Assembly (NCBI RefSeq): GCF_019966515.1
Contig: NZ_JAIMIB010000007.1
Span: 1 to 64,000 of the forward strand
Source: Roseovarius aestuarii
GTDB taxonomy: Bacteria > Pseudomonadota > Alphaproteobacteria > Rhodobacterales > Rhodobacteraceae
Direction of reading: 5' to 3'
DNA: 64,000 nucleotides
This document shows positions 1 to 8,273 of the stretch, piece by piece. Below the pieces are notes generated by a model. It worked only from the letters and a program-made list of their open reading frames with translations. It was not told where the DNA came from and made no database searches. Made by a program: the position numbers and the translations under genes. Each line of letters begins with the position of its first letter. Within the stretch, counting starts at the first letter, position 1.

Positions 1-74
1 TAAACATGCGCCCACCAGTACCTGAAACCTTATTAGAGAAACCTCAAATCAGTGGTACGGAAACAGGGGGCTAG
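1..74 (-). mobile_element. possible insertion-sequence end at the window edge
   Basis: All three forward frames contain stop codons here, directly in front of a kinase reading frame that is open from position 75 but has no start codon. Read on the minus strand, the segment starts CTAGCCCCCTGTTTCCGTAC. A C-rich tract followed by an AT-richer leader is common at ends of IS3-type elements. No transposase is visible because the window ends, so the identity is a guess. Alternatives are an assembly edge or an ordinary deletion junction. Confidence 0.25.
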
Positions 75-866
75 ACAGCGACCGAAAAGCTGGCTCATCT
101 GGTTGCCGATCTGGAACGCTCAAACCGCGCCCTTGACGAATTCGCCTATGTCGCCTCGCACGATCTGAAGGAACCACTGCGGGGCATCACCATCAACGCC
201 AACTTTCTGCTGCGCGAGAAACCCTCCGCGGCGGTAAAGAAACGCGGCCAGCGCATTGTGGAATTGGGCGTGCGCATGGAGAACCTGATCTCGGACCTGC
301 TGCGGTTCTCTCGTCTTGGCCGCGACAAGCACAGAGAGGCCATCGTCGATACAGAGATGGTCGTCGAAAAAAGCCGCAAGCTGTTCGAGGAGTTCACCGA
401 CGAGACGTCCGCACAGCTAACGATAGATGCCAAGCTTCCCGATGTGAAAGCGGACCCTGCCCGCGTGTTGACCGTATATCAGAATCTCATCGCGAATGCA
501 TTGAAGTATAATAAGTCGGGCCCAAAAGTCATACAGGTTGGATTTACCGACTGCGCGAGGATTGGTGACAAAGAGATAGCTGATGCATTTTACGTGCGTG
601 ACAACGGCATCGGCATTGACGCCAAGTTTCACGATAAGGTCTTCGAGATTTTCACGCGACTGAACAGTTCAAGCGACTTCGGCCCGGGTACCGGGGCTGG
701 TCTGGCTTTCGTCAAACGGATTGTCGACGAATGGGGTGGTGATTTTGGCGTCACGTCCTCTCCGGGAAAAGGATCGACATTCTTCTTTTCGATGCCCTTA
801 TCCAAACGCACCAAGAGGTCGGCGGTACCGGCGCCCGAGCTCAGTGAAAGATCGGCGCACGAATGA
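75..866 (+). pseudogene. sensor histidine kinase, 5'-truncated
   Basis: This is the C-terminal part of a sensor histidine kinase that would phosphorylate the response regulator downstream. From position 75 the frame encodes a coiled-coil linker, the H box SHDLKEPLR (His codon at 159-161), the N box (YQNLIANALKYN), G1 (DNGIGI) and G2 (GTGAGLAFVKRIV), so the HisKA and HATPase_c domains are complete. The first usable start codon is GTG at 258, which would omit the phosphoacceptor His. An in-frame TAG at 72-74 closes the upstream side, and any sensory (PAS, GAF or phytochrome) domain is missing. The H-box style resembles bacteriophytochrome-type kinases. Either the gene is broken or its 5' part was displaced by an insertion; a shortened ATPase-only product from 258 remains possible. 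Confidence 0.75.
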
Positions 867-936
867 CTTTTCAGGCAAAAACCCGGCCACGCCGCGTTTG
901 CGGGAAAAACTCCGACTGGGCCGAAGGGAATCGCAT

Positions 937-1386
937 ATGATAGACGCAGCTAAAAACCGGGTTATCCTGATTGTCGAAGACAACATCGATGATTTTGAAG
1001 CCGTTGAAAGCGCCATTTTGAACACAGGCAATTTTGCCGGGCTGATCAAGCGCTGTGCCTCCGGTCAAGAAGCGCTGGATATCCTGACAGCAGCCGGAAC
1101 CGGCCCGCACTCTGCTGCCGCCCAGCAACCCTCCCTGATTATCCTAGATCTGAATTTGCCCGGCCTTACGGGGCTTGAGGTCTTGGAACGCATCAAAAGC
1201 GATGGCCGGTTGCAGATGACACCGGTAGTCGTGATGACATCGTCGACAGATCAGCGCGACATTAACGCTTGTTATCGTGCGGGTGCGAACGCATATCTTC
1301 AAAAGCCGATGGAACTGGATAGGCTGTTTTCATCAGTATCCCGATTAACCGCCTTTTGGCTCGATACTGCAATATTAGCTGTCTGA
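937..1386 (+). CDS. single-domain response regulator (CheY/Rcp1-like)
   Basis: A 149-residue receiver domain with no output domain. Acidic residues Glu14/Asp15, the phosphoacceptor Asp71 (in IILDLNLPG), the TSS switch segment at 101-103 and Lys123 (QKP) are all present. The ATG at 937 follows a GAAGGGA ribosome-binding site at about 923-929; longer in-frame starts upstream encode no recognisable sequence. The C-terminal FWLDTAIL tail is typical of receivers paired with phytochrome-like kinases. It lies 70 bases behind the truncated kinase and was probably its partner, so it may now be orphaned or served by another kinase. Confidence 0.9.
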   Translation: MIDAAKNRVILIVEDNIDDFEAVESAILNTGNFAGLIKRCASGQEALDILTAAGTGPHSAAAQQPSLIILDLNLPGLTGLEVLERIKSDGRLQMTPVVVMTSSTDQRDINACYRAGANAYLQKPMELDRLFSSVSRLTAFWLDTAILAV

Positions 1387-1912
1387 TCTTATTCGGGTGC
1401 GATGCGACTGAACCTCTCCATGTCAACGAGTCCATCGCTATATCCAGGAACACGACGTTGACGGTCGAGAATATCATGGGCCGAGGACGACGTGGCGCCC
1501 CCATTCTGGAACCCAAGGCGGACATGAGATATGCGCGCAAATCCCTTGTTCGCGGATCGTTCCGGAAGATACTAATGCAGTCCCTTCAATCCGAAATGGC
1601 GCAGTCCGAACTCACCAATTCCTGTCTATGTCGTTGATCAACTTTTCCGGAACCTCGAACCGAAAAGGACCACTCGCGCAATTGCAGCGAAAGCCCAGCA
1701 TGTCTCGCTGAACGGCCGCCCGTAATCAAAAGAATGCTGCCCTCAGCACGAACGGCGACTTCCGGAAAGCCGGCTATCCGAACCAAAATCCCTTTGAATT
1801 GGGAGGCGCAGGAAAAGCACTTGCTAAACGCTCAATCCGCAAATTCCCTGTTAATTCTCTGATCGCCGGTCAAAATTTCCCTTTATTGAAAGCAGGGAAG
1901 TCTGTGTGTGAG
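1387..1912. other. intergenic stretch without a convincing gene
   Basis: I see no reading frame with recognisable protein sequence on either strand; frames of 60-90 codons exist but resemble no family. The right end holds short AATTCYCTG units (1842-1850 and 1853-1861, 11 bases apart), a related AATTTCCCT at 1874 and an inverted CAGGGAA at 1893-1899. The region may be decayed DNA between the damaged kinase locus and the tRNA. Confidence 0.5.
1872..1899 (-). terminator. possible terminator of tRNA-Gln
   Basis: TTCCCT (1877-1882) and AGGGAA (1894-1899) form a 6-bp stem with an 11-base loop. On the minus strand it is followed by ATTTTG, just downstream of the tRNA 3' end. The stem is short and the U tract is weak. 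Confidence 0.3.
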
Positions 1913-1987
1913 TGGCTGGGGTGGTAGGATTCGAACCTACGATCTCCTGTACCAAAAACAGTTGCCCTACCGCTAGGCCACACCCCA
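1913..1987 (-). tRNA. tRNA-Gln (anticodon TTG)
   Basis: On the minus strand the sequence folds into a full cloverleaf. The acceptor stem TGGGGTG/CACCCCA is perfect, the D arm is GCC...GGC, and the T arm is GTAGG-TTCGAAT-CCTAC. The discriminator is G and CCA is encoded at 1915-1913. The anticodon loop TTTTGGT places TTG at positions 34-36, giving glutamine. The top pair of the anticodon stem is an A-G mismatch; the other four pairs are sound. Confidence 0.95.
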
Positions 1988-2094
1988 ATTGTGACGTGCT
2001 AGTTACTCTGGACTTTGGTTTGGTTCAAGAGCGGAAAAAGAAAAAATAACCGAAAACGGTCAATCATCTCGAACGGGCGAAACAACTTGCAGGA

Positions 2095-2589
2095 TCAGTC
2101 TAGTATTTCGTCTTGTTTAATACCCCAAAGGCGCGACTTCGGCGCCCAGCCCTTGTAACCCGCCGCCGACAACCGGCACCAGTCCTTGTTGCATTCGTTG
2201 ACCCGGGCGATCACCCCCAGTTCCAGCCGGGCGACGACCATCGACTGCCGGTCAGGGCGGGCGAAAATGTCCAGCATGTCGTGTTCAATGATCGCCGTGC
2301 GCACGCCTGAAAGCAGCGAATAGTGAATCCAGCCCCCGACCCCGTCGCGATCCCGCACGCGCCGCCAGTGCCCGTGTTCCGCGGTGATCTCAAGCGGGAC
2401 ATCCTTGCGGGTAAATACCCAGTCGATCTGGTGGGTCAGGCTGGGGCCGCGCCGGACATTACCTTCGCTGGCCTTCAGCGAGACATAGCGCGGCAACGGC
2501 AGATTTGTGACCGGGCCGCGATCCTGTGCCGCGACCATACCGCTCAGGATCAGCACCAGCACTCCGGCACATACGACGAGTGATTTCAT
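2095..2589 (-). CDS. SH3-like domain protein, secreted
   Basis: This protein of about 164 residues has an N-terminal signal peptide (MKSLVVCAGVLVLILSG, cleaved near AQD) and so acts in the periplasm. The mature part holds two bacterial SH3-like repeats: one around NVRRGPSLTHQIDWVF and GGWIHYSLLSG, the second around DIFARPDRQS and YKGWAPKSRLWG. This arrangement is typical of the SH3_4/DUF1058 family in Rhodobacterales. Such domains usually bind cell-wall peptides or serve as adaptors; no catalytic domain is present. I prefer the ATG at 2589 because it puts the signal peptide at the N terminus; an upstream ATG at 2613 adds eight residues. It is divergent from the 2-hydroxyacid dehydrogenase. 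Confidence 0.85.
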   Translation of the reverse strand: MKSLVVCAGVLVLILSGMVAAQDRGPVTNLPLPRYVSLKASEGNVRRGPSLTHQIDWVFTRKDVPLEITAEHGHWRRVRDRDGVGGWIHYSLLSGVRTAIIEHDMLDIFARPDRQSMVVARLELGVIARVNECNKDWCRLSAAGYKGWAPKSRLWGIKQDEILD

Positions 2590-2702
2590 GACCTGCGTCC
2601 GATATCTGCTCAAACAATTTTGCCGGGGTTCTTGTGCCCCGACCTTTCCTGCGTCACTCTGGCATCAACGCGCCGAAATTGCAAAGAACAAGGAGGGCCC
2701 GA

Positions 2703-3689
2703 ATGCCATCTGCACGCCTGAGTGTTGTTGTAACGCGACGCCTGCCGGAACCCGTCGAGAAACGTCTGGGAGAGCTGTTCGACGTCAACCTGCGAGACAG
2801 CGACGACCCGATGAGCCGCTCCGAGCTGGCGCAAGCGGTCCGAACGGCCGATGTTCTGGTGCCCACGCTGAGCGACCGGATCGATGCGGGGATGATCGCA
2901 CAGGCCAGTGACCGGCTGAAACTGATTGCGAATTACGGCGCGGGTGTAGACCATATCGACGTCCATACCGCCCGCCAGCACGGCATCCTGGTGTCGAATA
3001 CGCCCGGCGTGTCGGCTGATGATACCGCTGACATGACGATGGGGCTGATTCTGGCGGTAACGCGCAGGATGCCCGAGGGACTGGCGGTGATGCAGAAGGG
3101 TGAATGGCACGGCTGGGCCCCCACCGCATTACTGGGCGGACGTATCGCCGGGCGGCGTCTGGGCATTCTCGGCATGGGCCGGATTGGTCAGGCGGTGGCG
3201 CGGCGCGCGGCGGCCTTTGGTATGCAGATCCATTATCACAATCGCAAGCGCCTGCGGGCCGAGACCGAAGAAGATTTCGGCGCCACCTATTGGGAGAGCC
3301 TCGATCAAATGGTGGCACGCATGGATGTGGTCAGCGTCAACTGCCCGCACACACCGTCGACCTTCCATCTGATGAACGCAAGGCGGCTGAAACTGATGAA
3401 ACCCGAGGCAGTGATCGTCAACACGTCGCGCGGCGAGGTAATTGATGAAAACGCGCTGACCCGCGCCTTGCGGACGGGCGAGATCGCTGGTGCGGGTCTT
3501 GATGTCTATGAATACGGCTCCGAGATCAACCCGCGTCTCCGGGCGCTTGGCAATGTCGTGTTGCTGCCGCATATGGGGTCGGCCACCGTCGAGGGGCGGC
3601 TTGAGATGGGCGAGAAGGTTATACTGAACATCAAGACCTTCGATGACGGCCACCGCCCCCCCGATCTGGTGGTCCCATCAATGCTCTGA
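2703..3689 (+). CDS. D-isomer-specific 2-hydroxyacid dehydrogenase (glyoxylate/hydroxypyruvate reductase-like)
   Basis: A 328-residue cytoplasmic NAD(P)H-dependent reductase of 2-oxo acids. The Rossmann motif GMGRIG is at 157-162, the substrate-binding NYGAGVDHID at 78-86, the catalytic Arg243 in NTSRGEVID, and the catalytic His290 in PHMGSATVE. The usual DVFExEP segment reads DVYEYGSE, a form I associate with the alphaproteobacterial GyaR-like group. The ATG at 2703 follows an excellent AAGGAGGG site at 2689-2696. The next gene downstream is a GntR regulator, which may control it. The natural substrate cannot be told from sequence; glyoxylate or hydroxypyruvate is the default guess. Confidence 0.88.
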   Translation: MPSARLSVVVTRRLPEPVEKRLGELFDVNLRDSDDPMSRSELAQAVRTADVLVPTLSDRIDAGMIAQASDRLKLIANYGAGVDHIDVHTARQHGILVSNTPGVSADDTADMTMGLILAVTRRMPEGLAVMQKGEWHGWAPTALLGGRIAGRRLGILGMGRIGQAVARRAAAFGMQIHYHNRKRLRAETEEDFGATYWESLDQMVARMDVVSVNCPHTPSTFHLMNARRLKLMKPEAVIVNTSRGEVIDENALTRALRTGEIAGAGLDVYEYGSEINPRLRALGNVVLLPHMGSATVEGRLEMGEKVILNIKTFDDGHRPPDLVVPSML

Positions 3690-3880
3690 CGTGTTAAAAT
3701 CTGCCCGAACGTACCAATTCGGCCGGAAACCCGATATACTGGGCCAAATCGAGGCTCCCCGGCGTGGCCAGAGCGCTGCAACGGCCATCCCGGGTAGGCC
3801 AATTCGGCGCAAATCGCTTTCCGCGCGCGAAGCACGCCGCTATGGTGCGCGCCAATGACAATCGGACCGACAGGATCGGG

Positions 3881-4606
3881 ATGAACAAGAATATCAAAGA
3901 CGCCTCGACCATCGTCACGTCGCAACCCATCGGCGCGACCGTGCAGATCGTGGTCGACACACTGTTTGCCCGCATCAAATCCGAGGAATACCCGATCGAC
4001 ACCCGCCTGCCCTCCGAACGCACCCTCGCCTCGGAGCTGGGTGTGGCGCGCAACACCGTGCGCGAGGCGCTGGATGTGCTGGAAAACCAGAAGGTCATCC
4101 GCCGCCGTGCCGGGTCGGGCAGTTTCGTCACCTACCGGTCCGGCACCCCGCGCAATGCACCCGAAAACTCTGTTGCCGATGAAACCAGCCCGCTGGATCA
4201 CCTCGTGGTCCGTGGCATTCTGGAGCCCGAGATGGTGCGCCTTGCGGTCGTCAATATGACACCCCGAATGATCACCGAGCTGAGCGAAACACTGTCGCAG
4301 ATCGAAACCATCCAGACCGATATGGACCAGTTCATCGAGCTCGAGGAAAAGCTCTACATGCAGATCGCCGAAGGCACCGGCAACCCGCTTCTGGCCTCGT
4401 GCTACAAGCTTTCGATCGACACCTACCGCCAGAGCTTCCGCACCAAGCTCCGCCGCCGCAACCTGACGCCCAAGCGTATTCAGGACTATCAGAAGCGCTA
4501 CAACACGCTATTCAACGCCATATCCTCCCGCGATGTCGCCTCGGCGGTCGAATTCATCAAACTGCATCTGGTCGAAGAACAGCAATTACTGCTGCAGGAG
4601 TTTTAA
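3881..4606 (+). CDS. GntR-family regulator, FadR/FCD subfamily
   Basis: A 241-residue transcription factor. Residues 43-73 (LPSERTLASELGV, then NTVREALDVLE) form the winged helix-turn-helix, followed by the RRRAGSGSFV wing. Residues from about 105 to the end form an all-helical FCD effector domain that typically binds small organic acids. Possible starts are ATG 3881 (chosen; normal family length) and ATG 3842. A GTACCAA box lies upstream at 3711-3717 and matches boxes in the tmm promoter, so the protein might autoregulate and reach other loci; that link is inference. Its neighbour, the 2-hydroxyacid dehydrogenase, is a plausible target. Confidence 0.88.
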   Translation: MNKNIKDASTIVTSQPIGATVQIVVDTLFARIKSEEYPIDTRLPSERTLASELGVARNTVREALDVLENQKVIRRRAGSGSFVTYRSGTPRNAPENSVADETSPLDHLVVRGILEPEMVRLAVVNMTPRMITELSETLSQIETIQTDMDQFIELEEKLYMQIAEGTGNPLLASCYKLSIDTYRQSFRTKLRRRNLTPKRIQDYQKRYNTLFNAISSRDVASAVEFIKLHLVEEQQLLLQEF

Positions 4607-4665
4607 ACGCGTCCCCCACAGGTCTGCATTGCGGGACTTTGTTGCCATTCGCTGAATGACCGCTC

Positions 4666-4986
4666 TCAAAAGGTCTTGATGTTCAAAGACGATATTAGCC
4701 ATCTGGTATAGTCCGCCAGCGCCGCGTCGTCTCTGGAGCAATAGGTCCATTTCTGCTGGCGCTTTGCTACGATGAACCCGGCACGCTTCAAGAGTTCAAT
4801 ATGGCGGCTCATGGTTGGCTGACTTACTCCGAAATGTTCCGCCAGAAGCTGCACGCATACACCGATCTCTACAGGATCTGCGGATTCCTGTTTGGAGAAA
4901 TGCGTCGCTGGATCGTCCAGCAAGCGAAGCACCTCGATGCGGGTCTCGTTGGCAAGTGCCTTGACTTGATCTTCTCTGTTTGGCAT
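4666..4986 (-). CDS. ArsR-family transcriptional regulator
   Basis: A winged-helix repressor of about 106 residues. The core reads LANETRIEVLRLL, then LAEHFGVSQPTMSRHIELLKRAGF, then a basic beta-wing KRQQKWTYCS, as in the ArsR/SmtB fold. No CXC metal-binding motif is present in the recognition helix, so it probably senses an organic ligand or another signal. The start may be ATG 4986 or ATG 4992. It is divergent from an alpha/beta hydrolase across a 56-base gap that holds a palindrome (4997-5016), which suggests it represses both itself and the hydrolase. Confidence 0.87.
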   Translation of the reverse strand: MPNREDQVKALANETRIEVLRLLDDPATHFSKQESADPVEIGVCVQLLAEHFGVSQPTMSRHIELLKRAGFIVAKRQQKWTYCSRDDAALADYTRWLISSLNIKTF

Positions 4987-4996
4987 ACCCATAGAT

Positions 4997-5016
4997 AAAT
5001 AGCGAATAAGCTATAT
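4997..5016. promoter_or_regulatory. palindromic operator candidate between arsR-type gene and hydrolase
   Basis: AATAGC-GAATAA-GCTATA contains perfect five-base arms ATAGC/GCTAT (4999-5003 and 5010-5014) around a six-base spacer, with further partial symmetry outside. Its position in the short divergent gap fits a dimeric ArsR-type repressor. This is inferred from symmetry only. Confidence 0.45.
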
Positions 5017-5042
5017 GTCAATGAATAAATGAAAGCGAAGCG

Positions 5043-5852
5043 ATGCTAGAGCTGAAGGAGCGTTTCTCATATCAAGGGCAGTCCGTCGCCTGGGGCTCGA
5101 TGGGTGAAGGCGATCCGATCGTTCTGATTCATGGGTTTCCTTGGTCCGCGCAAGCATGGCGGTCTATCGCACCTTGGCTAGCGAAGACCCACAAGGTCTA
5201 TTTCTTCGACATGCTCGGCACGGGCCTGTCAGAAAAAGGCTCCGACCAGAATGTGACTGAGTCCGTTCAAAGCGATGTGTTGGAGGACTTGATCGGCGAC
5301 TGGGGTCTCACGCGCCCTCAGGTGGTCGGTCATGACTTTGGCGGGTTGTGCGCGTTGCGCGGTCACTTTGTGAACGGCATCGAATATGGCAAACTCCATC
5401 TGGTGAATGCGGTCGCGGTGTTGCCATCTGGCTCGCCCTTCTATGCCCATGTCGCGAACCATGAGCCTGCTTTCGCAGGGCTGCCGGACTACGCTCATGA
5501 AGCACTCTTTCGGGCCTACATTCAGGCGGCGGCGCATTATCCGCTGCGCGAAGACTCGATCCAGATGTATTTTAAGCCTTGGTCGGACGAGGTGGGGAAA
5601 GCCGCGTTCTACCGTCAGATCGCACATGCCGACCTGGCCAATATCGAAGATGCGCAGAAACTCTATGCGGAACCCGATTTTGATGTCCACATGACATGGG
5701 GAATGCGCGACACGTTCATTCCTTCTAAGCAAGGACGCGAGGTACAGAAGCTGCTCAAGGCAAAGAGCTTCACGCCCATCCCGGATGCGTCGCACATCGT
5801 CCATGAAGACGCACCGGCGGCGTTGCTGGGGTCGCTGCTCAACAGCATCTAA
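5043..5852 (+). CDS. alpha/beta hydrolase with Asp nucleophile (epoxide hydrolase/dehalogenase type)
   Basis: A 269-residue soluble alpha/beta-hydrolase. HGFPWS at 30-35 forms the oxyanion side, the nucleophile elbow is GHDFGG with Asp98 in place of Ser, the acid is Asp223 (GMRDTF) and the base is His251 (DASHIVHED). An Asp nucleophile marks the epoxide hydrolase, haloalkane dehalogenase and fluoroacetate dehalogenase branch, where an ester intermediate forms on the Asp. The cap domain lies at about 125-205. I cannot choose between epoxide and halide substrates: the elbow lacks the DW typical of haloalkane dehalogenases. It is divergent from an ArsR regulator, so expression is probably substrate-induced. 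Confidence 0.85.
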   Translation: MLELKERFSYQGQSVAWGSMGEGDPIVLIHGFPWSAQAWRSIAPWLAKTHKVYFFDMLGTGLSEKGSDQNVTESVQSDVLEDLIGDWGLTRPQVVGHDFGGLCALRGHFVNGIEYGKLHLVNAVAVLPSGSPFYAHVANHEPAFAGLPDYAHEALFRAYIQAAAHYPLREDSIQMYFKPWSDEVGKAAFYRQIAHADLANIEDAQKLYAEPDFDVHMTWGMRDTFIPSKQGREVQKLLKAKSFTPIPDASHIVHEDAPAALLGSLLNSI

Positions 5853-6019
5853 TCGCGAATTCGACAGTCGGCGAACGAGACATTCGCTGCACACTGACTA
5901 ATGACGAGGTTCGGCTCAATCCGGCCGTACACAGGTGCCACGTTTGGCGATTAACCCGAACCTTGGGGAAGGATGTCAGGTACGCCTGAAGAAATCTCCG
6001 ACAGCATCTCACCGGGTAG

Positions 6020-6850
6020 TCAGGACAGATCAAACCCCTTTCTTCGTATGAAATCACCAAAGTCCTGACGTTCCGGCAGGGCATATTGGCGGCTTTTGTC
6101 TTCGGACCAGCAATAGTCATCGGCAACACCGAAAACATCTGATGCGGTCTGGCTGGCATAGGGTTGCGCGGCCTCGCGTCGCTGGTCGTACTCCGTGATT
6201 TTCGCTTCGATATCGGTTTCAGAATACCTGTCCGTGTGCACCGTCGCCGACAGCGGCAGACGCATGCTTATTTTGACCGTTGGGTGCCTTGGGTACCCGA
6301 ATGCCAGCCCCGCCACGGGAAACACGTGATCCGGCAAACCAAGCAGGTCGCTGACGGCTTCAGCCTCGTTTCTGATTGCACTCACGGGGCAACAGCCAAG
6401 CCCCATATGCTCGGCCGCCGTGATAAAAGCGGAAAGCGCGATACCCGCATCGACCGCCGCATTGAAAAACGCATCCAGATGATCATTGGCAAACCGATGC
6501 CCGTGCATCTGATGCAGCTTGCGTTGCCGTCTGTTATTGCCACAGAACACCGCGAAATTCGGCGCATCTGCCAGCCATGTATCGGGGCCGACCAGATCAA
6601 TCAGTCTCTTTTTAACCGACTGATCCCGCAGGATAATAATATCGCGCTGTTGCAGGTCACTTTTCGTCGGCGCGGCCAGCGCAGTGGCGCAGAGAAGCTT
6701 TGTAAGAGCCGGGTCAACCTCTTCGGGCATGAAATCCCGGCAGGACCCCCGGGCGACCATCCCGGCCAGAGGTGACTGAGCCTGATCCAGCGGACCGACG
6801 TCCAGTTCCTCGCCATATCGGTATTTCAGGTTCTGGGAAATCGTGTTCAT
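6020..6850 (-). CDS. nitroreductase family protein (NfsA-like)
   Basis: A 276-residue flavin enzyme that binds FMN and reduces nitro groups, quinones or other electrophiles with NAD(P)H. The N-terminal RGSCRDFMPEEVD is the FMN-binding arginine segment, followed by LAAPTKSDLQQRDIII and the central helices with AEHMGLGCCPVSAIRN. The extended C-terminal region (YASQTASDVFG to the end) wraps the partner subunit in the NfsA/FRP group. The ATG at 6850 is preceded by a GGAGA site. The gene stands alone between the hydrolase and the substrate-binding protein. The physiological substrate is unknown. Confidence 0.87.
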   Translation of the reverse strand: MNTISQNLKYRYGEELDVGPLDQAQSPLAGMVARGSCRDFMPEEVDPALTKLLCATALAAPTKSDLQQRDIIILRDQSVKKRLIDLVGPDTWLADAPNFAVFCGNNRRQRKLHQMHGHRFANDHLDAFFNAAVDAGIALSAFITAAEHMGLGCCPVSAIRNEAEAVSDLLGLPDHVFPVAGLAFGYPRHPTVKISMRLPLSATVHTDRYSETDIEAKITEYDQRREAAQPYASQTASDVFGVADDYCWSEDKSRQYALPERQDFGDFIRRKGFDLS

Positions 6851-6909
6851 GTTGGTCTCCGGCTCGTATCATATTGGTCGTTACACGAGAGGCACGACGG
6901 GCAGGCCCA

Positions 6910-8211
6910 TCAACTCTCCACCGTCCGCGCGCTCAACTCCGGCCCCGCGTCTGGGCGGTTCACGCGCTGCTGCCACATCTGGCCCAGATCCAGCATCTCG
7001 GCCTTCAGAAGTTCGCTGTGTTTCGCCAGCCAGTCGGGGACCGAGCCAAACTCGACGATTCGCGCCTTACCCTTCTGCACCGTGACCACCGGCCAGTCGC
7101 CAATCAGGGCGTTATTGATGCCGAAGATATCCCTGCCCCACCACTCTGCATGACCAAAAGCATGGGTCACATGGCCCAGCTGTTTCATCGCCGCCAGCAC
7201 CGACACCGGATTGACCGTGCCGGCCTTCTCAACGGCAGCATGCCAGATATCCAAAATCGCCGCGTATTCCCAACTCACCGCGCTCCAACTGCCCGGAAAC
7301 TTGTTGTTGTATTCTTCGTAGAACACATTGGGTTGATTGAAGAAAAACGCTTTCTCCCGCAGTGCCGGATCGTCGAAATCGGGGAATTGGAACAGCACGC
7401 CTTCCATGAAGTCACGGCTGGTTTTCTCGACCAGCACTTCGTAATGATCCAGCGTGCAGGAAACAATCTGGCCTTCATAGCCCTGTGCATAGGCATATTC
7501 CGTCATCGCATGTACCATCGGCGTATAGCTGGTGCACCAGCACAGGATGTCGGGATCGAGATCCAACATCGGCTGCACGATCCCGGCGACATCCCCGCCC
7601 TCTGCCGGGTATTGCACCTCTTTCACGACCCGCACGCCTGCTGCCTTGAACGCCGCCCGGTAGGTGGCGAGCGACGGCAGCCCCATCCCGTCGGCCTGGG
7701 TGCACATCGCTACGGTCTTCAATTCGGGCCGGGTGCGGGCCAGCCAGTCGACACCGGTCGCCACGTAAATCGGATGCACTTCGCTGAGCGCAACCAGATA
7801 AGGCGTGTCGGGGCTGAGGTCGCTGGGCAGCAGGGTCGAGGTCAGGATGCGCCTCTCTCCCAGGAAATCCGCCACCGCGGCAAAGCTGTCGCCGCCCAGC
7901 ATCATCATCAGCTTGATGTCGTGTTCCTGCACCAGCTGCATCGCACCCTCGCGCGCCTCGACCGGGTCATCGCCGCAATCATAGGCGTGAATGCGGATCG
8001 GATAACGCCGCCCACCAATCAGCAGACCGCCCGCGTTATTCAGCCAGCTTTCCCAGATGCGGCAGCCGTGCAATCCCGGCAATCCCCAGGATTCGACCTG
8101 GCCCGATAGCGGCGCCAGAAAGCCGATATCGACGGTTTTCGCCATCCCCACGGATAACCTGGGCAGTGCGCCGGAAATCGCCAGTCGTTGTGCAAAGCTC
8201 GAAGATTCCAT
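6910..8211 (-). CDS. type 1 periplasmic-binding-fold protein (Leu/Ile/Val or urea/amide-like), no signal peptide
   Basis: A 433-residue protein of the Peripla_BP_6 family (branched-chain amino acid, amide or urea binders). It starts the fold at VDIGFLAPLSGQVESWG and contains LNNAGGLLIGGRRY and YDCGDDPVEAREGAMQLV, the typical first lobe. The N terminus (MESSSFAQRLAISGALPRL) has no hydrophobic signal segment, and a later ATG at 8145 starts directly on the fold. It may therefore be cytoplasmic, as with AmiC-type ligand sensors, or its signal peptide may have been lost. No permease or ATPase genes are adjacent. It is divergent from tmm across a 156-base promoter region and may sense or bind a related amine. 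The ligand is unknown. Confidence 0.8.
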   Translation of the reverse strand: MESSSFAQRLAISGALPRLSVGMAKTVDIGFLAPLSGQVESWGLPGLHGCRIWESWLNNAGGLLIGGRRYPIRIHAYDCGDDPVEAREGAMQLVQEHDIKLMMMLGGDSFAAVADFLGERRILTSTLLPSDLSPDTPYLVALSEVHPIYVATGVDWLARTRPELKTVAMCTQADGMGLPSLATYRAAFKAAGVRVVKEVQYPAEGGDVAGIVQPMLDLDPDILCWCTSYTPMVHAMTEYAYAQGYEGQIVSCTLDHYEVLVEKTSRDFMEGVLFQFPDFDDPALREKAFFFNQPNVFYEEYNNKFPGSWSAVSWEYAAILDIWHAAVEKAGTVNPVSVLAAMKQLGHVTHAFGHAEWWGRDIFGINNALIGDWPVVTVQKGKARIVEFGSVPDWLAKHSELLKAEMLDLGQMWQQRVNRPDAGPELSARTVES

Positions 8212-8273
8212 GATTTCTTCTACATCCTTCTTCTGTCCCGCCCAATCAATTTACCGGCGCGATCCGAATATGG

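Noticed and set aside
6772..8109. A 445-codon open frame antisense to the binding protein upstream of tmm
   Set aside because: Low-complexity His/Arg-rich sequence with no motifs; the opposite strand encodes a clear type 1 periplasmic-binding fold.
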